The position numbers and the translations under genes are program-made. Positions 43,313 to 52,202 of a stretch of DNA of 64,000 nucleotides are shown one piece after another (position 1 is the stretch's first letter; each line of letters begins with the position of its first letter). The notes beneath the pieces were generated by a model. That model saw nothing but the letters and a program-made list of their open reading frames with translations. It searched no databases and was not told where the DNA came from. This stretch comes from a virus: positions 1-64,000 of IMG/VR virus record IMGVR_UViG_3300050821_003619; one strand, written 5' to 3'.

Positions 43313-44759
43313 TCTTGAAAGAAATCCTTTGGTACCAATTAAAATCGAAGAATTACGAGCTTCTATTCGGCAGACTGGCTACTGGGACAACGTAGTTGTT
43401 CGTCAAAGAAAAGATGGAAAATTTGAACTGGCCTACGGTCACCACCGTTTAGAGGCTGCAAAATTGGAAGGTATAACAGAAGCCGATTTCATTGTGAAAG
43501 ATTTTGATGACGCCACCATGATTAAGGTCATGAGTGCCGAAAACAATGATGCATATGGTTATACAATTTTGTCTTTAATTGAAGTGGTGCGAGCAGCCGT
43601 AAATGCTCTGGCTGATGGACGTATTCCTACTTTTGAAATACCAAAAGACACCAAAAAAGAATACATTCGTTATGCTCCCTCATTCTCTTCAGGAGGTAAA
43701 GCACCTGCCGCAAACTTTGCGGCACGTCCTTATACTGCGGTTGCCTTGGCTGATTTTTTGGGGTACACTAGAAAAGATGGACGTGGAAGAATTCAGGCAG
43801 ACACCAACATTCAAGCTGCATTAAGAGCCTTAGAATTAATACAAGAAGGTGTCTACACAGAAAATACTTTGAAAGATTGGAAAGTAGCCCAGCTTTTAAA
43901 GAACACTCAAGACCGCTGGGACATGCTCCAGAGACAAAGGGAGCAGGCAGCAAAGAAAAAAGAAGACGAGGCTGAACGCCTGCGTATCGAGCAAAGACGT
44001 AAAGCAGAACAGGAGGAACGAGAGGCCATTATAGAGGAGTCTCGAAAAAAGAAAGCAGAAGCTGAGCGTAAACGACGCGAAGCCGAAGCTGCTGAGAATG
44101 CCAAGGCTGTGGCTCAAGCCGAAGAGCGTCGAGCAAAGCTTGAGGAAGAAGAAAAACTCCGCTTATTGAAAGCCCACAAAACTGCTGTAAGAAAAGCCCT
44201 CGATAAATACACCTCTGCCATATCTGTTACGGAAGGTGTAGCTATCGAGAAGGCAGTTAAACAGGCTGAGGAAATACTGGAGTCAAAAGACAGCACGGCT
44301 GCAGTTAAACTCACTGAACAACTCTCAACTCTCTCACGAAAAGTAACAGATAAATATCTTGAACAACAAAAAGTTGAGCAAGAGAGTGCCGAGCGTGAAC
44401 GCAAAGAACTAGCGGTACGCAACATGGTCAAAGCACTCTACCAAAAGATTGAACGCATAATGTCAGAAGAGGACCCATTGCGTGAAGTCATTAAGAGTGC
44501 GGCACGCAACCCTGAAGTTAACCTTAAGGAACGTGATCTACTCCATAGAGCCATGAAGGACGCTGCTGAAAGAGTGAATCAGTGGGCAGGTAAGTTTGCC
44601 AAAGCCGGTAAAGTGGATGTTCTGGCTGAAGCATACAAAAAAGAAGATGCCAAGCGTAAACTCGATGTCAAGGAAGAAGAGGTGCCGGTCATCGAGAAGG
44701 AAATAACCACCAAAAAAGCCTCCGCAGTCAAACCTAAAGAGAAGAAAGGAAAGAAATGA
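43269..44759 (+). CDS. ParB-like protein with a long coiled-coil region
   Basis: 496 residues. Residues 1-70 are the ParB/sulfiredoxin N-domain: LENILPNPFRD at the front and FELAYGHHRLEAAKL, the variant of the ParB CTP/DNA motif (GHHR). Residues 150-190 hold a possible helix-turn-helix (YTAVALADFLGYTRKDG). Residues 220-310 are an extremely charged KEDEAERLRIEQRRKAEQEE-type helix. The C-terminus is Lys rich. It could bind and cluster specific DNA sites. A perfect 19-bp palindrome lies inside the gene at 43706-43724 and again at 20316-20334. Confidence 0.75.
   Translation: MRVKLENILPNPFRDLERNPLVPIKIEELRASIRQTGYWDNVVVRQRKDGKFELAYGHHRLEAAKLEGITEADFIVKDFDDATMIKVMSAENNDAYGYTILSLIEVVRAAVNALADGRIPTFEIPKDTKKEYIRYAPSFSSGGKAPAANFAARPYTAVALADFLGYTRKDGRGRIQADTNIQAALRALELIQEGVYTENTLKDWKVAQLLKNTQDRWDMLQRQREQAAKKKEDEAERLRIEQRRKAEQEEREAIIEESRKKKAEAERKRREAEAAENAKAVAQAEERRAKLEEEEKLRLLKAHKTAVRKALDKYTSAISVTEGVAIEKAVKQAEEILESKDSTAAVKLTEQLSTLSRKVTDKYLEQQKVEQESAERERKELAVRNMVKALYQKIERIMSEEDPLREVIKSAARNPEVNLKERDLLHRAMKDAAERVNQWAGKFAKAGKVDVLAEAYKKEDAKRKLDVKEEEVPVIEKEITTKKASAVKPKEKKGKK
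43706..43724. repeat. 19-bp palindrome TGCCGCAAACTTTGCGGCA, copy 2
   Basis: Identical to the copy at 20316-20334; here it encodes part of PAANFAAR in the ParB-like protein. Confidence 0.75.
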
Positions 44760-44938
44760 AGCTTGACCTTTTAACTTTACATAACGACGATATGGGCTCA
44801 GTGGTGGGAGACTTCCATGGTACTCCCATCAAGGCCTACTATCCTGAAACTGCGGAGGCTCGTTCATATCTGTACCTGTACGAGATTACGCGACGTTCCA
44901 TGGAGAAAGAAAAGGAACGCCATGCACACAACGGATGA
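44756..44938 (+). CDS. Small hypothetical protein
   Basis: 60 residues, AAAGGAAAG upstream, overlapping the ParB-like stop by 4 nt. Not recognised. Confidence 0.5.
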   Translation: MKLDLLTLHNDDMGSVVGDFHGTPIKAYYPETAEARSYLYLYEITRRSMEKEKERHAHNG

Positions 44939-45137
44939 CTCAGGATTGATAGTGCGAGTTGCTGATATGGCAGAAGGGCTAAAAGGCTTTGAAGCTTTGG
45001 ACCCAGACCTAGAATTAAGTGAAGTGAAAGCCATTAATGAAGCAAGAGACGCACGTTTATTGCAGTTGCTTGTAGACCGTCCTGATTTATATGAAGCACG
45101 TAGGGCTTACATTTTGAAGGAGGACACACCTTCGTAA
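44922..45137 (+). CDS. Small helical protein
   Basis: 71 residues from ATG 44922 (AAAAGGAACG upstream); acidic helices (ALDPDLELSEVKAINEARDA). Not recognised. The next gene's AGGAGG site lies in a small GAAGG/CCTTC hairpin at its end. Confidence 0.5.
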   Translation: MHTTDDSGLIVRVADMAEGLKGFEALDPDLELSEVKAINEARDARLLQLLVDRPDLYEARRAYILKEDTPS

Positions 45138-45355
45138 TGTACCCATATAGAGACGAACAACAGCAAGCAGCGTTAGAACACTTGGCACATGGACCGTATG
45201 CCAGCGACGATAAACCGTACCTTTCAACTCAAAGATATTCTTTGTCTGGCTACGAACCGCACAACATCGCGGATAAACAGGCAGTCGATGCTCAGGGTGT
45301 AATTGAAAATTGGATTTGGTATAATACTTTGTATCGTATGAAAGTTGGAGGTTAG
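45137..45355 (+). CDS. Small hypothetical protein
   Basis: 72 residues, AAGGAGGACAC upstream, start overlapping the previous stop (TAATG). Polar and aromatic. Not recognised. Confidence 0.5.
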   Translation: MYPYRDEQQQAALEHLAHGPYASDDKPYLSTQRYSLSGYEPHNIADKQAVDAQGVIENWIWYNTLYRMKVGG

Positions 45356-45357
45356 GA

Positions 45358-45546
45358 TTGCCTATTGAAAACCAGAAAGACCTTGTGACCCGTCAAAGGG
45401 AAATGAAAGCACGCATGAAAGAACTGAGAAAAGCTGATCCTGACAAATGGCGTAAACAGGAATTAGCTGATGCACGTATTCTAGATGCTAATTTTCCCAA
45501 AGACAATGCAGGCCACAGGAGAAGTGCCGACCGCCAATATGCCTAA
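45358..45546 (+). CDS. Small basic helical protein
   Basis: 62 residues, TTG start with GGAGGTTAGGA. Charged helix (RQREMKARMKELRKADPDKW). Not recognised. Confidence 0.45.
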   Translation: MPIENQKDLVTRQREMKARMKELRKADPDKWRKQELADARILDANFPKDNAGHRRSADRQYA

Positions 45547-45991
45547 AGTACTTACTGCACCCGAGATGAAGGCACGCTTGTTCAAAAGATTTTGGAATAA
45601 GGTGCTTCTCGGGGATGAATGCTGGGAATGGCAAGGCTCCATAAACAACATGGGCTATGGAAAAATACAAGTACGTATGGACGACGGTTATCATGCAGTG
45701 TATGCTCATAGAGTATCTTGGTTTCTTGCTACAGGAGAATGGCCCACAGAACAAGTTTTGCATCGATGTGACAATACTAGATGTGTTCGCCATGGACATC
45801 ATTTTCAGGGAACACAAAAAGACAACATGCAGGATGCCTCAGAAAAAGGCAGAACCAGTGGAGGTGGAGCAAATAAAACTCACTGTAAACGTGGCCACAA
45901 TTTAGACAATGCCTATTTAAATGGAGGCAAAAGACACTGTAGAATATGTCGTAGAGATTATAAAAAGCTTAGGAGAATGAGTGAGTCTTGA
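45539..45991 (+). CDS. HNH endonuclease (HNH_3 type)
   Basis: 150 residues. CWEWQGSINNMGYGKIQV, then YAHRVSWFLATGEWP, VLHRCDNTRCVRHGH (catalytic HNH core), and a C-terminal CKRGHNLDNAY .. HCRICRRD zinc element. Start at ATG 45539, overlapping the previous stop; ATG 45506 in frame is an alternative. Looks intact. Homing type. Confidence 0.8.
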   Translation: MPKVLTAPEMKARLFKRFWNKVLLGDECWEWQGSINNMGYGKIQVRMDDGYHAVYAHRVSWFLATGEWPTEQVLHRCDNTRCVRHGHHFQGTQKDNMQDASEKGRTSGGGANKTHCKRGHNLDNAYLNGGKRHCRICRRDYKKLRRMSES

Positions 45992-47369
45992 TGCATTTTT
46001 AGAAAAGTTTCATAAAGAAGAAACTTTTGATACAGAGCAGAACATGGCTTACTGTATGGCTGATGCTCCAAATGCATTAGCAACATTCATGTCTAAGTTT
46101 AGTCCAAACATGGAATCGATATGGTTCTATGAGGGTAAATGCGAGATCAGATTCGATAAAGAATCACATAGATATTACAGAGTTGAAGAACTAGGAAACC
46201 TAACTCTTCTACGTGGAGTAACAAACGTAGTCCACATCATAGATCGTTCCATGGCTCTTATGCCGTGGGCAGCTAAGAAGGTGGCCGAGAAGATGATTAG
46301 GTTGGTAGCCACTGAAACAAGAGATGGGCAAATTTATCTTGTACCGATGACTCTGGCGTACTTCACTCAGCTTGTTATGGAAGCTAAGAAGGCTCCTAAC
46401 GAAGAGAAGGAAGAAGCAGGCGACATTGGGCACATGGCCCATGCATGCTTGGAAGATTCAATCCGGCATGCATTGGATCACACCGAAGACCACATTGTTC
46501 GTGAACTAAAAAATCTCCCCACAGATGAGAAGGCTGCAACCGCAGCTAACTCAGCATTCAATTGGATGAAGGCGCATAATGTGCGCTGGATTGAAACAGA
46601 AGGGAAGATATATTCTAAACAGTATGGCTACGCGGGAACAATGGATGGCCTTGCTTACGTTGACTCTTGTACTGATCGTACATGTTGTCGTAGTAGTTTC
46701 ACTAATCATCTCAGCCTTATCGATTGGAAATCTTCGAACTATCTTTATATCGAGTTTCTTTTCCAGACTGCGAGCTATCAGCACGCGAAGCAAGAAGAAT
46801 CTGGTATCAAGATTGAGGATCGCTGGGTTCTAAGGCTAGGAAAGAATGAAGACGAAGCTGGTAAATTCGAACCATGGTATATGGGACCGGAGGACTTCCA
46901 GCAAGACTTAGACGGTTTCTTAGCTTGTTTACGTCTGGTAGAATTGGTTGACTCAGTTACAGATCGCATGAAGAACCAAAAAGCTCTTATTAAAGGAGTA
47001 AAGAAGGAAGTACGAGAGACTCAGAAAGCAATAGAGAAGGCAGAAGAAAAGCTGGAGAAAGCCCGAGCCAAAGCCTTTAAGAAGACTCAGAGAGAAGCCG
47101 AAAAGGAGTTGGCTAATAAGAAAGCCGAAGAGGATAAGAACGCTCTGCGTATTGCTCGTGCTGCTGAGAAGGCACGCGTTAAAGAAGAAGCCCGAGCACT
47201 CAGGGAAACAGTTAAGCAAACCAACGCGGTAGCAAGCAAAACTATCCCAGAGCCTAAACCTGTAGAGATACCAGCAATTGTTAGTGCACGTCCCAAATCG
47301 GGATGGGCAGAGTTTGAAGAAGAAACCGTAGTTAAACCAAGAGTATTTACTATACCGGAGGAAGATTGA
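45981..47369 (+). CDS. PD-(D/E)XK nuclease (RecB/Cas4-like) with coiled-coil tail
   Basis: 462 residues, GTG start with TAGGAGAAT. The N-terminal 330 residues carry the nuclease series: GDIGHMAHACLED, ETEGKIYSKQYGYAGTMDGL, then LIDWKSSN and FLFQTASYQHA, i.e. the G-TxDG, D-W-K and QxxxY motifs. Residues 350-430 are a Lys/Glu coiled coil. Probably a recombination or DNA-end exonuclease working with the neighbouring 47366-48340 protein. Confidence 0.78.
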   Translation: MSLDAFLEKFHKEETFDTEQNMAYCMADAPNALATFMSKFSPNMESIWFYEGKCEIRFDKESHRYYRVEELGNLTLLRGVTNVVHIIDRSMALMPWAAKKVAEKMIRLVATETRDGQIYLVPMTLAYFTQLVMEAKKAPNEEKEEAGDIGHMAHACLEDSIRHALDHTEDHIVRELKNLPTDEKAATAANSAFNWMKAHNVRWIETEGKIYSKQYGYAGTMDGLAYVDSCTDRTCCRSSFTNHLSLIDWKSSNYLYIEFLFQTASYQHAKQEESGIKIEDRWVLRLGKNEDEAGKFEPWYMGPEDFQQDLDGFLACLRLVELVDSVTDRMKNQKALIKGVKKEVRETQKAIEKAEEKLEKARAKAFKKTQREAEKELANKKAEEDKNALRIARAAEKARVKEEARALRETVKQTNAVASKTIPEPKPVEIPAIVSARPKSGWAEFEEETVVKPRVFTIPEED

Positions 47370-48340
47370 GCGATAGCAACGAATCATTAACCGTTCTGAA
47401 CAATCAGAATGCGCTGGCTGTAGGTGGAGTAGGCCTCGGGTCAGCTTTGTTCAAGGCACGTCCTAGCACTATTCAGTTGGTTCCAAAGTCAACACGTCAA
47501 GAGGGAGCTATCCCCGGCACGTTCCGCAATATCACCACCGGCGAACGCCTAGGGGTTGCCGATGAAAACGGAAACATCGTTAAGGATGAAATCCGAGTAG
47601 TCATGCTGGCTGTGCCTCAAGAGAAGCGTGAGTATTACTTGAACGATGGCAAGACGTACAGCAAGGACATGAAGGAATGCTTCAGCGTAAACAACGTGAC
47701 ACCTCACGACCGCGCTAAGAATCCTCCTGCTATGTACTGCGCTACTTGCCCTATGGGGGATGTTAACTGGGAGAAGTGGCGTAAGGGTGGAAAGAATCCT
47801 AAGGACCTGCCACCTTGCCAGATGTATTACGGTTTGTTTCTGGCCGAACGCAATACGCAGACACCCTACAACATCGACGTGAAGGGCAAAAGCGTAGGGC
47901 CATTTAAGCAGGCCATGGAAACTCAGATGGCTGGTCTGTTGGCAAAGATTCAAACCAACGTAGTCATGCTGAACAAAAGCCGTGGTTATAAGCTGAATAA
48001 AACTTCAGGACAGTTTGAATTCGTTGGGTTACCTGAAGGTGTAACGGAGAAAGTTGCACCAGAACCAATGCCTAATATCTTTGACATCGTATTCACGATC
48101 TACTCTAACCGTAAGGACGGAGATATTGTGATGGGCTTCAAAGATTTTGCTCGCATGAAGGCAGAGGATCGTGCAGAGTTTGGCGACTTGTACAACGAAT
48201 TCCTACAGCGTAAGCAGCAGGCAGCACAGGTTGCACAAGCTGAGCCTGAGGAAAGTGAAGAAGCACAAGGCAACGCGGCAGTAACTGAAGCAGTAGATGG
48301 GGAATACGTAGACACTAACGACGAACCCATCACAATTTAA
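47366..48340 (+). CDS. Possible single-strand DNA-binding/recombination partner
   Basis: 324 residues, TTG start with GGAGGAAGA. A beta-rich N-terminal half with CATCPMGDVNWEKWRKGG then CQMYYGLFLAER (likely zinc cysteines), and an acidic disordered C-terminus (EPEESEEAQGN to DEPITI), as in single-strand DNA-binding proteins. Directly downstream of a RecB-like nuclease, overlapping by 4 nt. The function is inferred from layout and the acidic tail. Confidence 0.5.
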   Translation: MSDSNESLTVLNNQNALAVGGVGLGSALFKARPSTIQLVPKSTRQEGAIPGTFRNITTGERLGVADENGNIVKDEIRVVMLAVPQEKREYYLNDGKTYSKDMKECFSVNNVTPHDRAKNPPAMYCATCPMGDVNWEKWRKGGKNPKDLPPCQMYYGLFLAERNTQTPYNIDVKGKSVGPFKQAMETQMAGLLAKIQTNVVMLNKSRGYKLNKTSGQFEFVGLPEGVTEKVAPEPMPNIFDIVFTIYSNRKDGDIVMGFKDFARMKAEDRAEFGDLYNEFLQRKQQAAQVAQAEPEESEEAQGNAAVTEAVDGEYVDTNDEPITI

Positions 48341-48350
48341 AGGAGAATAC

Positions 48351-48692
48351 ATGAAAGCTTTGTTCACCACATTTGTACTTGCCCTCGCACTGCTGGCCTC
48401 GGCTCACACAGCCACGGCTAATGATGACGAGAACGTGTATGTTAACGGACAGTATCTCAGTAGCGACGGAGACAACTACGGAATGACCTTCTCCGTAAGC
48501 AGTTCTGTTCCTGAGCCTACATGCGTGTTTCCATATGTCACCAGCAGTGACAATGTGGTGGGCGGGGTTGGTAGCCCTTACCAACTCGGAGCTAATGAGC
48601 AGAACGTGCACATTGGTCAGTTTAACCGAGCCGATAGCTCTCGTGGCTGGTCGGTTCAAGTGAGTGCACGTTGGCATCGTGGAGGCTGCTAG
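48351..48692 (+). CDS. Secreted hypothetical protein
   Basis: 113 residues, AAAGGAGAATAC upstream. Clear signal peptide (about 1-23, ending TATAN). Two cysteines. Not recognised. Confidence 0.55.
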   Translation: MKALFTTFVLALALLASAHTATANDDENVYVNGQYLSSDGDNYGMTFSVSSSVPEPTCVFPYVTSSDNVVGGVGSPYQLGANEQNVHIGQFNRADSSRGWSVQVSARWHRGGC

Positions 48693-48856
48693 TGCTCAAG
48701 TGGATTCGTAGTTTAGGATTCTGGGGCATGTTCGTTGGGGCAATGGGAGCGCTGAATGCTCTCATTCAGAATGACTGGGGGATCGTAGGGTTAGGTATTG
48801 TTTTCGTTTTGTTGTCCTACGGTTGGTACTGGTTATTCGGCAAGTTCACCACGTAA
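48692..48856 (+). CDS. Small membrane protein, two helices
   Basis: 54 residues, GTG start overlapping the previous stop, TGGAGG upstream. Hydrophobic stretches at about 8-25 and 31-50. Not recognised. Confidence 0.55.
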   Translation: MLKWIRSLGFWGMFVGAMGALNALIQNDWGIVGLGIVFVLLSYGWYWLFGKFTT

Positions 48857-48865
48857 AGTTACGCA

Positions 48866-49250
48866 CGTATGAGGTAATCGCAAAGCCTATCGGACACGGG
48901 TTCGACTCCCGTCGCCTCCACCAAGCTACTCACGATGAATACCGGCTGACCCCAGCGTCTAGCGCGGAATCACGGCTAGGCCCGAGACGAATGCATCGTT
49001 ATCGGGAAAGTCGAGGATAATTCTCGTCTGGGTGAGTAGCTTAATGGGGGCGTCACGGCTTCGACGGTGGGAACTGAGGGATTTACTGACGTGCCGTTAT
49101 CGTACGCCGTTCGTTATACGGAGTGCAAAAACACAAATGCTAAGACTAACAAGTCTCGCAAGGCCTATGGCATGTTCTTCGGTGGAAACACTGTTGGACA
49201 GCTTTCTGTAGCTGCCTAAAAGGGTGGGAGCCTCACAAGGGCTCCCTTCC
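48866..49250 (+). ncRNA. ssrA: tmRNA, circularly permuted (two-piece) form
   Basis: The 3' piece comes first: T-arm CGGGTTCGACTCCCG and CGCCTCC-A-CCA ending at 48923. A 122-nt spacer follows, closed by AGCTACTCAC / GTGAGTAGCT. The 5' piece then starts at 49046 (GGGGGCGTCACGGCTTCGACG); GGGGGCG pairs with CGCCTCC. The tag frame ends LSVAA-stop at 49217-49219, an end typical of proteolysis tags. TGAGG (48870) can pair with CCTCA (49231) to hold the pieces together. The usual GCA resume codon at 49125 is not in the tag frame, which is odd. tmRNA rescues stalled ribosomes. Confidence 0.85.
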
Positions 49251-49279
49251 GATATCCTCCCCAACAAACAGGAGAAACC

Positions 49280-49738
49280 ATGAAGAAGCTTTTCGCTGCT
49301 GTACTGATGCTGGCGTCAGCATTTGCTGCTGCCCAAACCACAAACAATTTTACTTTTGGTCCGCGCCCTACCATCACTAACATTGCTCCGATGACTTCGG
49401 TTAACGGTGTTTCAGTCGATCCTGCTACCAATAGCACTGTAGATTTTCAGACTTCGGACTTCAGCACTGCTCCGGGGTTCGCGTTGTATTTCCCTTACAG
49501 CATCGACGGTACCAGTGGTATTCTTGAAGGAGGAACGATTCAGTATGGTGTACGCGTTATTACCGGCGTGAACACTGCTACTCAGTCTGATACGTTCTCT
49601 TTCTTCGGTGGAGAATTTACCGGCACTGTAATTGAAACCTTCACCTTCGCTACGCAGCGTGTGTGCGGTGGTCGTAGTTGCCACAACGTGACGGTGTATA
49701 CCAGCACGGGTGGAACGGGAACGTTGACAAAGAACTAA
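49280..49738 (+). CDS. Secreted protein
   Basis: 152 residues, CAGGAGAAACC upstream. Signal peptide (about 1-18, AFAAAQ), then beta-rich with repeated Thr/Ser/Gly. Two cysteines near the end. Not recognised. Confidence 0.55.
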   Translation: MKKLFAAVLMLASAFAAAQTTNNFTFGPRPTITNIAPMTSVNGVSVDPATNSTVDFQTSDFSTAPGFALYFPYSIDGTSGILEGGTIQYGVRVITGVNTATQSDTFSFFGGEFTGTVIETFTFATQRVCGGRSCHNVTVYTSTGGTGTLTKN

Positions 49739-49747
49739 GGGACAAAC

Positions 49748-50218
49748 ATGACAAAGCAGGCTCAGAGCACGGGGGCTTCAAATGAAGCCCCTTACGAAGG
49801 TTCGTTGGAAGAAGTATTTGATAATCCTCCTACTCAAGAAGAAATTGAAGAGAATTCGCGCCCTATTGAAGAGATCGCTGAGGAAGAAGCACCTGTAAAT
49901 GCAGGTACCATTACGTACGGTATCGATAGTCTAGCTCGCATAGAGATTACTAAGCTGGCTCTATTAGCGCAGAATATTCTTGCACGACAAGAAAATGCAC
50001 CGTCTACCACGACCGGCAGCTTGAACATTTTAGGGTTCGACTTTAACGTCCGTGTACTTCCTAAACAAGATGCTATGATTGGTGGAGAAAACAAAATTGG
50101 CCGACCGGGGCTGGTATTGGAAGTGAATGATGGTGACCGCACCTACGCTGTGGCTAAGCTGGAGTGGGATCACAACAAGCAAGTGTATGTACTATTCGCA
50201 GGCAAAGGAGTAAACTAA
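49748..50218 (+). CDS. Hypothetical protein
   Basis: 156 residues: acidic disordered N-terminus (1-55), then an alpha/beta C-terminal domain (TTGSLNILGFDFNVRVLPKQ). Not recognised. Confidence 0.55.
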   Translation: MTKQAQSTGASNEAPYEGSLEEVFDNPPTQEEIEENSRPIEEIAEEEAPVNAGTITYGIDSLARIEITKLALLAQNILARQENAPSTTTGSLNILGFDFNVRVLPKQDAMIGGENKIGRPGLVLEVNDGDRTYAVAKLEWDHNKQVYVLFAGKGVN

Positions 50219-50449
50219 ATGAACAAGTTTTTTGAAGCTATTGGATTGGGAATAGTGGCTTTTGTTGTAGTGATTGGCTTGTCTTTGTTGCTGGCTTTTC
50301 CTACCAAGTGGGCAATCAACTATGTGGTTAACCCAACGTTGTTGGCAACTGTTTTCACTACCGGCCACTTTAGTGTATGGCACGCATGGGCATTAAACTT
50401 CTTGGCAAGCTCGCTCGTTAAGTCTACAAACACAGGGAGCACGAAGTAG
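50219..50449 (+). CDS. Small membrane protein
   Basis: 76 residues; two hydrophobic segments (8-27 GLGIVAFVVVIGLSLLLAFP and 38-60). Abuts the previous stop and the next start. A type seen in many phages. Confidence 0.6.
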   Translation: MNKFFEAIGLGIVAFVVVIGLSLLLAFPTKWAINYVVNPTLLATVFTTGHFSVWHAWALNFLASSLVKSTNTGSTK

Positions 50450-50713
50450 ATGGTCACTGACACCGAATTTATCAATGCATTACGCAGCGCAAAAATGAGC
50501 ACAGTAGAACTGGCTGATGGATTAGGTGTCAGTCAACCTACCATCCGTAGATGGCGCAACGGTCGTAACCTGCCATATTCACCTATGAGACCGGCCATTA
50601 TGCTGTTTCTTGGCAAAGTTGATAAACGCAGGGCTGGAGTAGTAAACCAGATTCAACGTACAGCATTCGATGCTTACGAAGGATTAAACGGAAGGATGCC
50701 CACTAAGTTGTAG
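50450..50713 (+). CDS. Helix-turn-helix protein
   Basis: 87 residues. MSTVELADGLGVSQPTIRRW is a standard helix-turn-helix (residues 16-35), with a helical C-terminus. Possible regulator of neighbouring operons. Confidence 0.7.
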   Translation: MVTDTEFINALRSAKMSTVELADGLGVSQPTIRRWRNGRNLPYSPMRPAIMLFLGKVDKRRAGVVNQIQRTAFDAYEGLNGRMPTKL

Positions 50714-50722
50714 GAGAGATAA

Positions 50723-51532
50723 GTGCAAGATGATCACAAGTATGGTCCCGGTGAATGGGTAGTTCACAAAGAAAGAAGTGCACCGGGTGGGTTGAAAGAC
50801 ATAGTACTTCAAGATTTAATACCAACAACAGCAATACATGGGGAGGTAGTAGCTGGCCGAGCTACTACAGTACGTAAGGACCTTCAACGCCTTACGGCAA
50901 ACATGCAACAAGATACATTTACGTTGGCAGACCTTTTCTATGAAGCCCAAGCGAACGCGTACTACCTACAGTGGGGGTTCGACAGCTTAGGTGACTACGC
51001 CACTAAGGAGCTAGGTATTAAGGAGCGCAAAGCCCAATACCTTGCTCGCATAGTTAAGGTCTGCCGTGATGTTGGAGTGACCCGTAAGAACTACGAACCG
51101 GCAGGCATATCGAAGTTGAGAGAGATCACCACACTTGATCCTGACGGCTTCTATTTCGACAAAGAGAAGAACCAGAATTTTCCTCTAGATGAGATCATAG
51201 TTGATCTTATTCTTGATGCTCCTGACATGACAATGCAGCAAGTCAAAGACAAGGTTGATCTGCTTAAAGGTCAAGTAGGGGAAGATAGGCAAGTCATCAG
51301 AAGCTTTGGTTGCACACAATCTTGCTGGACAAACGTCATCAGTAAAGCTTTAGAACTAGCAGCACGTAAGCTTGGCTCTGCTGGAAGAGATGAGTCAGGT
51401 AACGCAATAGAATTTTCTGAGGGTGCGAAGTGGGAGATAATTTGCGTTTCCTTCTTACAGGATCAGAACAACTATATAGAAGACCACGGAGAAACTAATG
51501 AAGACAATAGCGACCCTTCTATTACTGTGTAG
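50723..51532 (+). CDS. Hypothetical DNA-binding-like protein
   Basis: 269 residues, GTG start with TAGGAGAGATAA. Residues 60-115 (DTFTLADLFYEAQANAYYLQ then ATKELGIKERKAQYLARIVK) are a helical domain that resembles the one in 38858-39673. Acidic C-terminus. Its 3' end overlaps the next gene by 35 nt. Confidence 0.5.
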   Translation: MQDDHKYGPGEWVVHKERSAPGGLKDIVLQDLIPTTAIHGEVVAGRATTVRKDLQRLTANMQQDTFTLADLFYEAQANAYYLQWGFDSLGDYATKELGIKERKAQYLARIVKVCRDVGVTRKNYEPAGISKLREITTLDPDGFYFDKEKNQNFPLDEIIVDLILDAPDMTMQQVKDKVDLLKGQVGEDRQVIRSFGCTQSCWTNVISKALELAARKLGSAGRDESGNAIEFSEGAKWEIICVSFLQDQNNYIEDHGETNEDNSDPSITV

Positions 51533-51737
51533 TCTGTACGGGCATGAGTCGCGCAACTCTAACCCTTGTGCTCAGATGTGTGGTTGCAAGAAGCAGCACT
51601 GGAATGAGTGCTCTGTGTATTGCTTCCAGATGTATAAGAGCGACGGTACACCACGCTGCATGACTCAAGAAGAAATGGATGGTTGTTCTAGGTTGTGCTT
51701 AGGTAAAGGTCCGGCGAAACATGAAGGTGGAAAATGA
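51498..51737 (+). CDS. Secreted Cys-rich small protein
   Basis: 79 residues, GGAGAAACTA upstream. Signal-like N-terminus, then eight spaced cysteines (CAQMCGCKKQHWNEC and onward), as in disulphide-rich exported proteins or toxins. LLLLCSLYG could be a lipobox-like end. Not recognised. Confidence 0.5.
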   Translation: MKTIATLLLLCSLYGHESRNSNPCAQMCGCKKQHWNECSVYCFQMYKSDGTPRCMTQEEMDGCSRLCLGKGPAKHEGGK

Positions 51738-51937
51738 AGACAGACGTTAACAAAGCTTTATCACAGCTACAGAAACTCTACAATGATGCAGGGCTAGGTT
51801 CGTTAGATTTTATCTATCGTAACCACTCGTCATGGATTGCACTAAAATCGCGTCCCAACAGCTTCATGGACAACAAGAACATTCCGGCGATTGACTATCC
51901 TTCAAAGGTGAACATTGAGCCTGAGACTTCCGCCTGA
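51734..51937 (+). CDS. Small hypothetical protein
   Basis: 67 residues, GAAGGTGG upstream, ATGA overlap. Not recognised. Confidence 0.5.
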   Translation: MKTDVNKALSQLQKLYNDAGLGSLDFIYRNHSSWIALKSRPNSFMDNKNIPAIDYPSKVNIEPETSA

Positions 51938-52202
51938 GGAGTACCATGCTCTGGTTCAGAGCGTACTTGTACGGGATAATTGGAAATGCCGACATTGCAA
52001 ATCTAGAAACAATCTTCACGCCCATCACATTGTGTTTAGGAGCGAGATGGGACCTGATGCTTCTGGGAATCTTGTAATACTTTGTTTATATTGCCATGAA
52101 GGTGTGCATCAGTATAAGCTGTTTATTGACGAAACGCAGCCGGGTAAAGGGGCCGACTCAGAGCTTATCTTTACCCGGCAAGATGGATGGAAACCAAAAT
52201 GA
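51915..52202 (+). CDS. HNH endonuclease
   Basis: 95 residues, TTG start with AAGGTG. CRHCKSRNNLHAHHIVFRSE, then ASGNLVILCLYCHEGVHQ: a standard small HNH domain with both zinc pairs. Confidence 0.78.
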   Translation: MSLRLPPEEYHALVQSVLVRDNWKCRHCKSRNNLHAHHIVFRSEMGPDASGNLVILCLYCHEGVHQYKLFIDETQPGKGADSELIFTRQDGWKPK

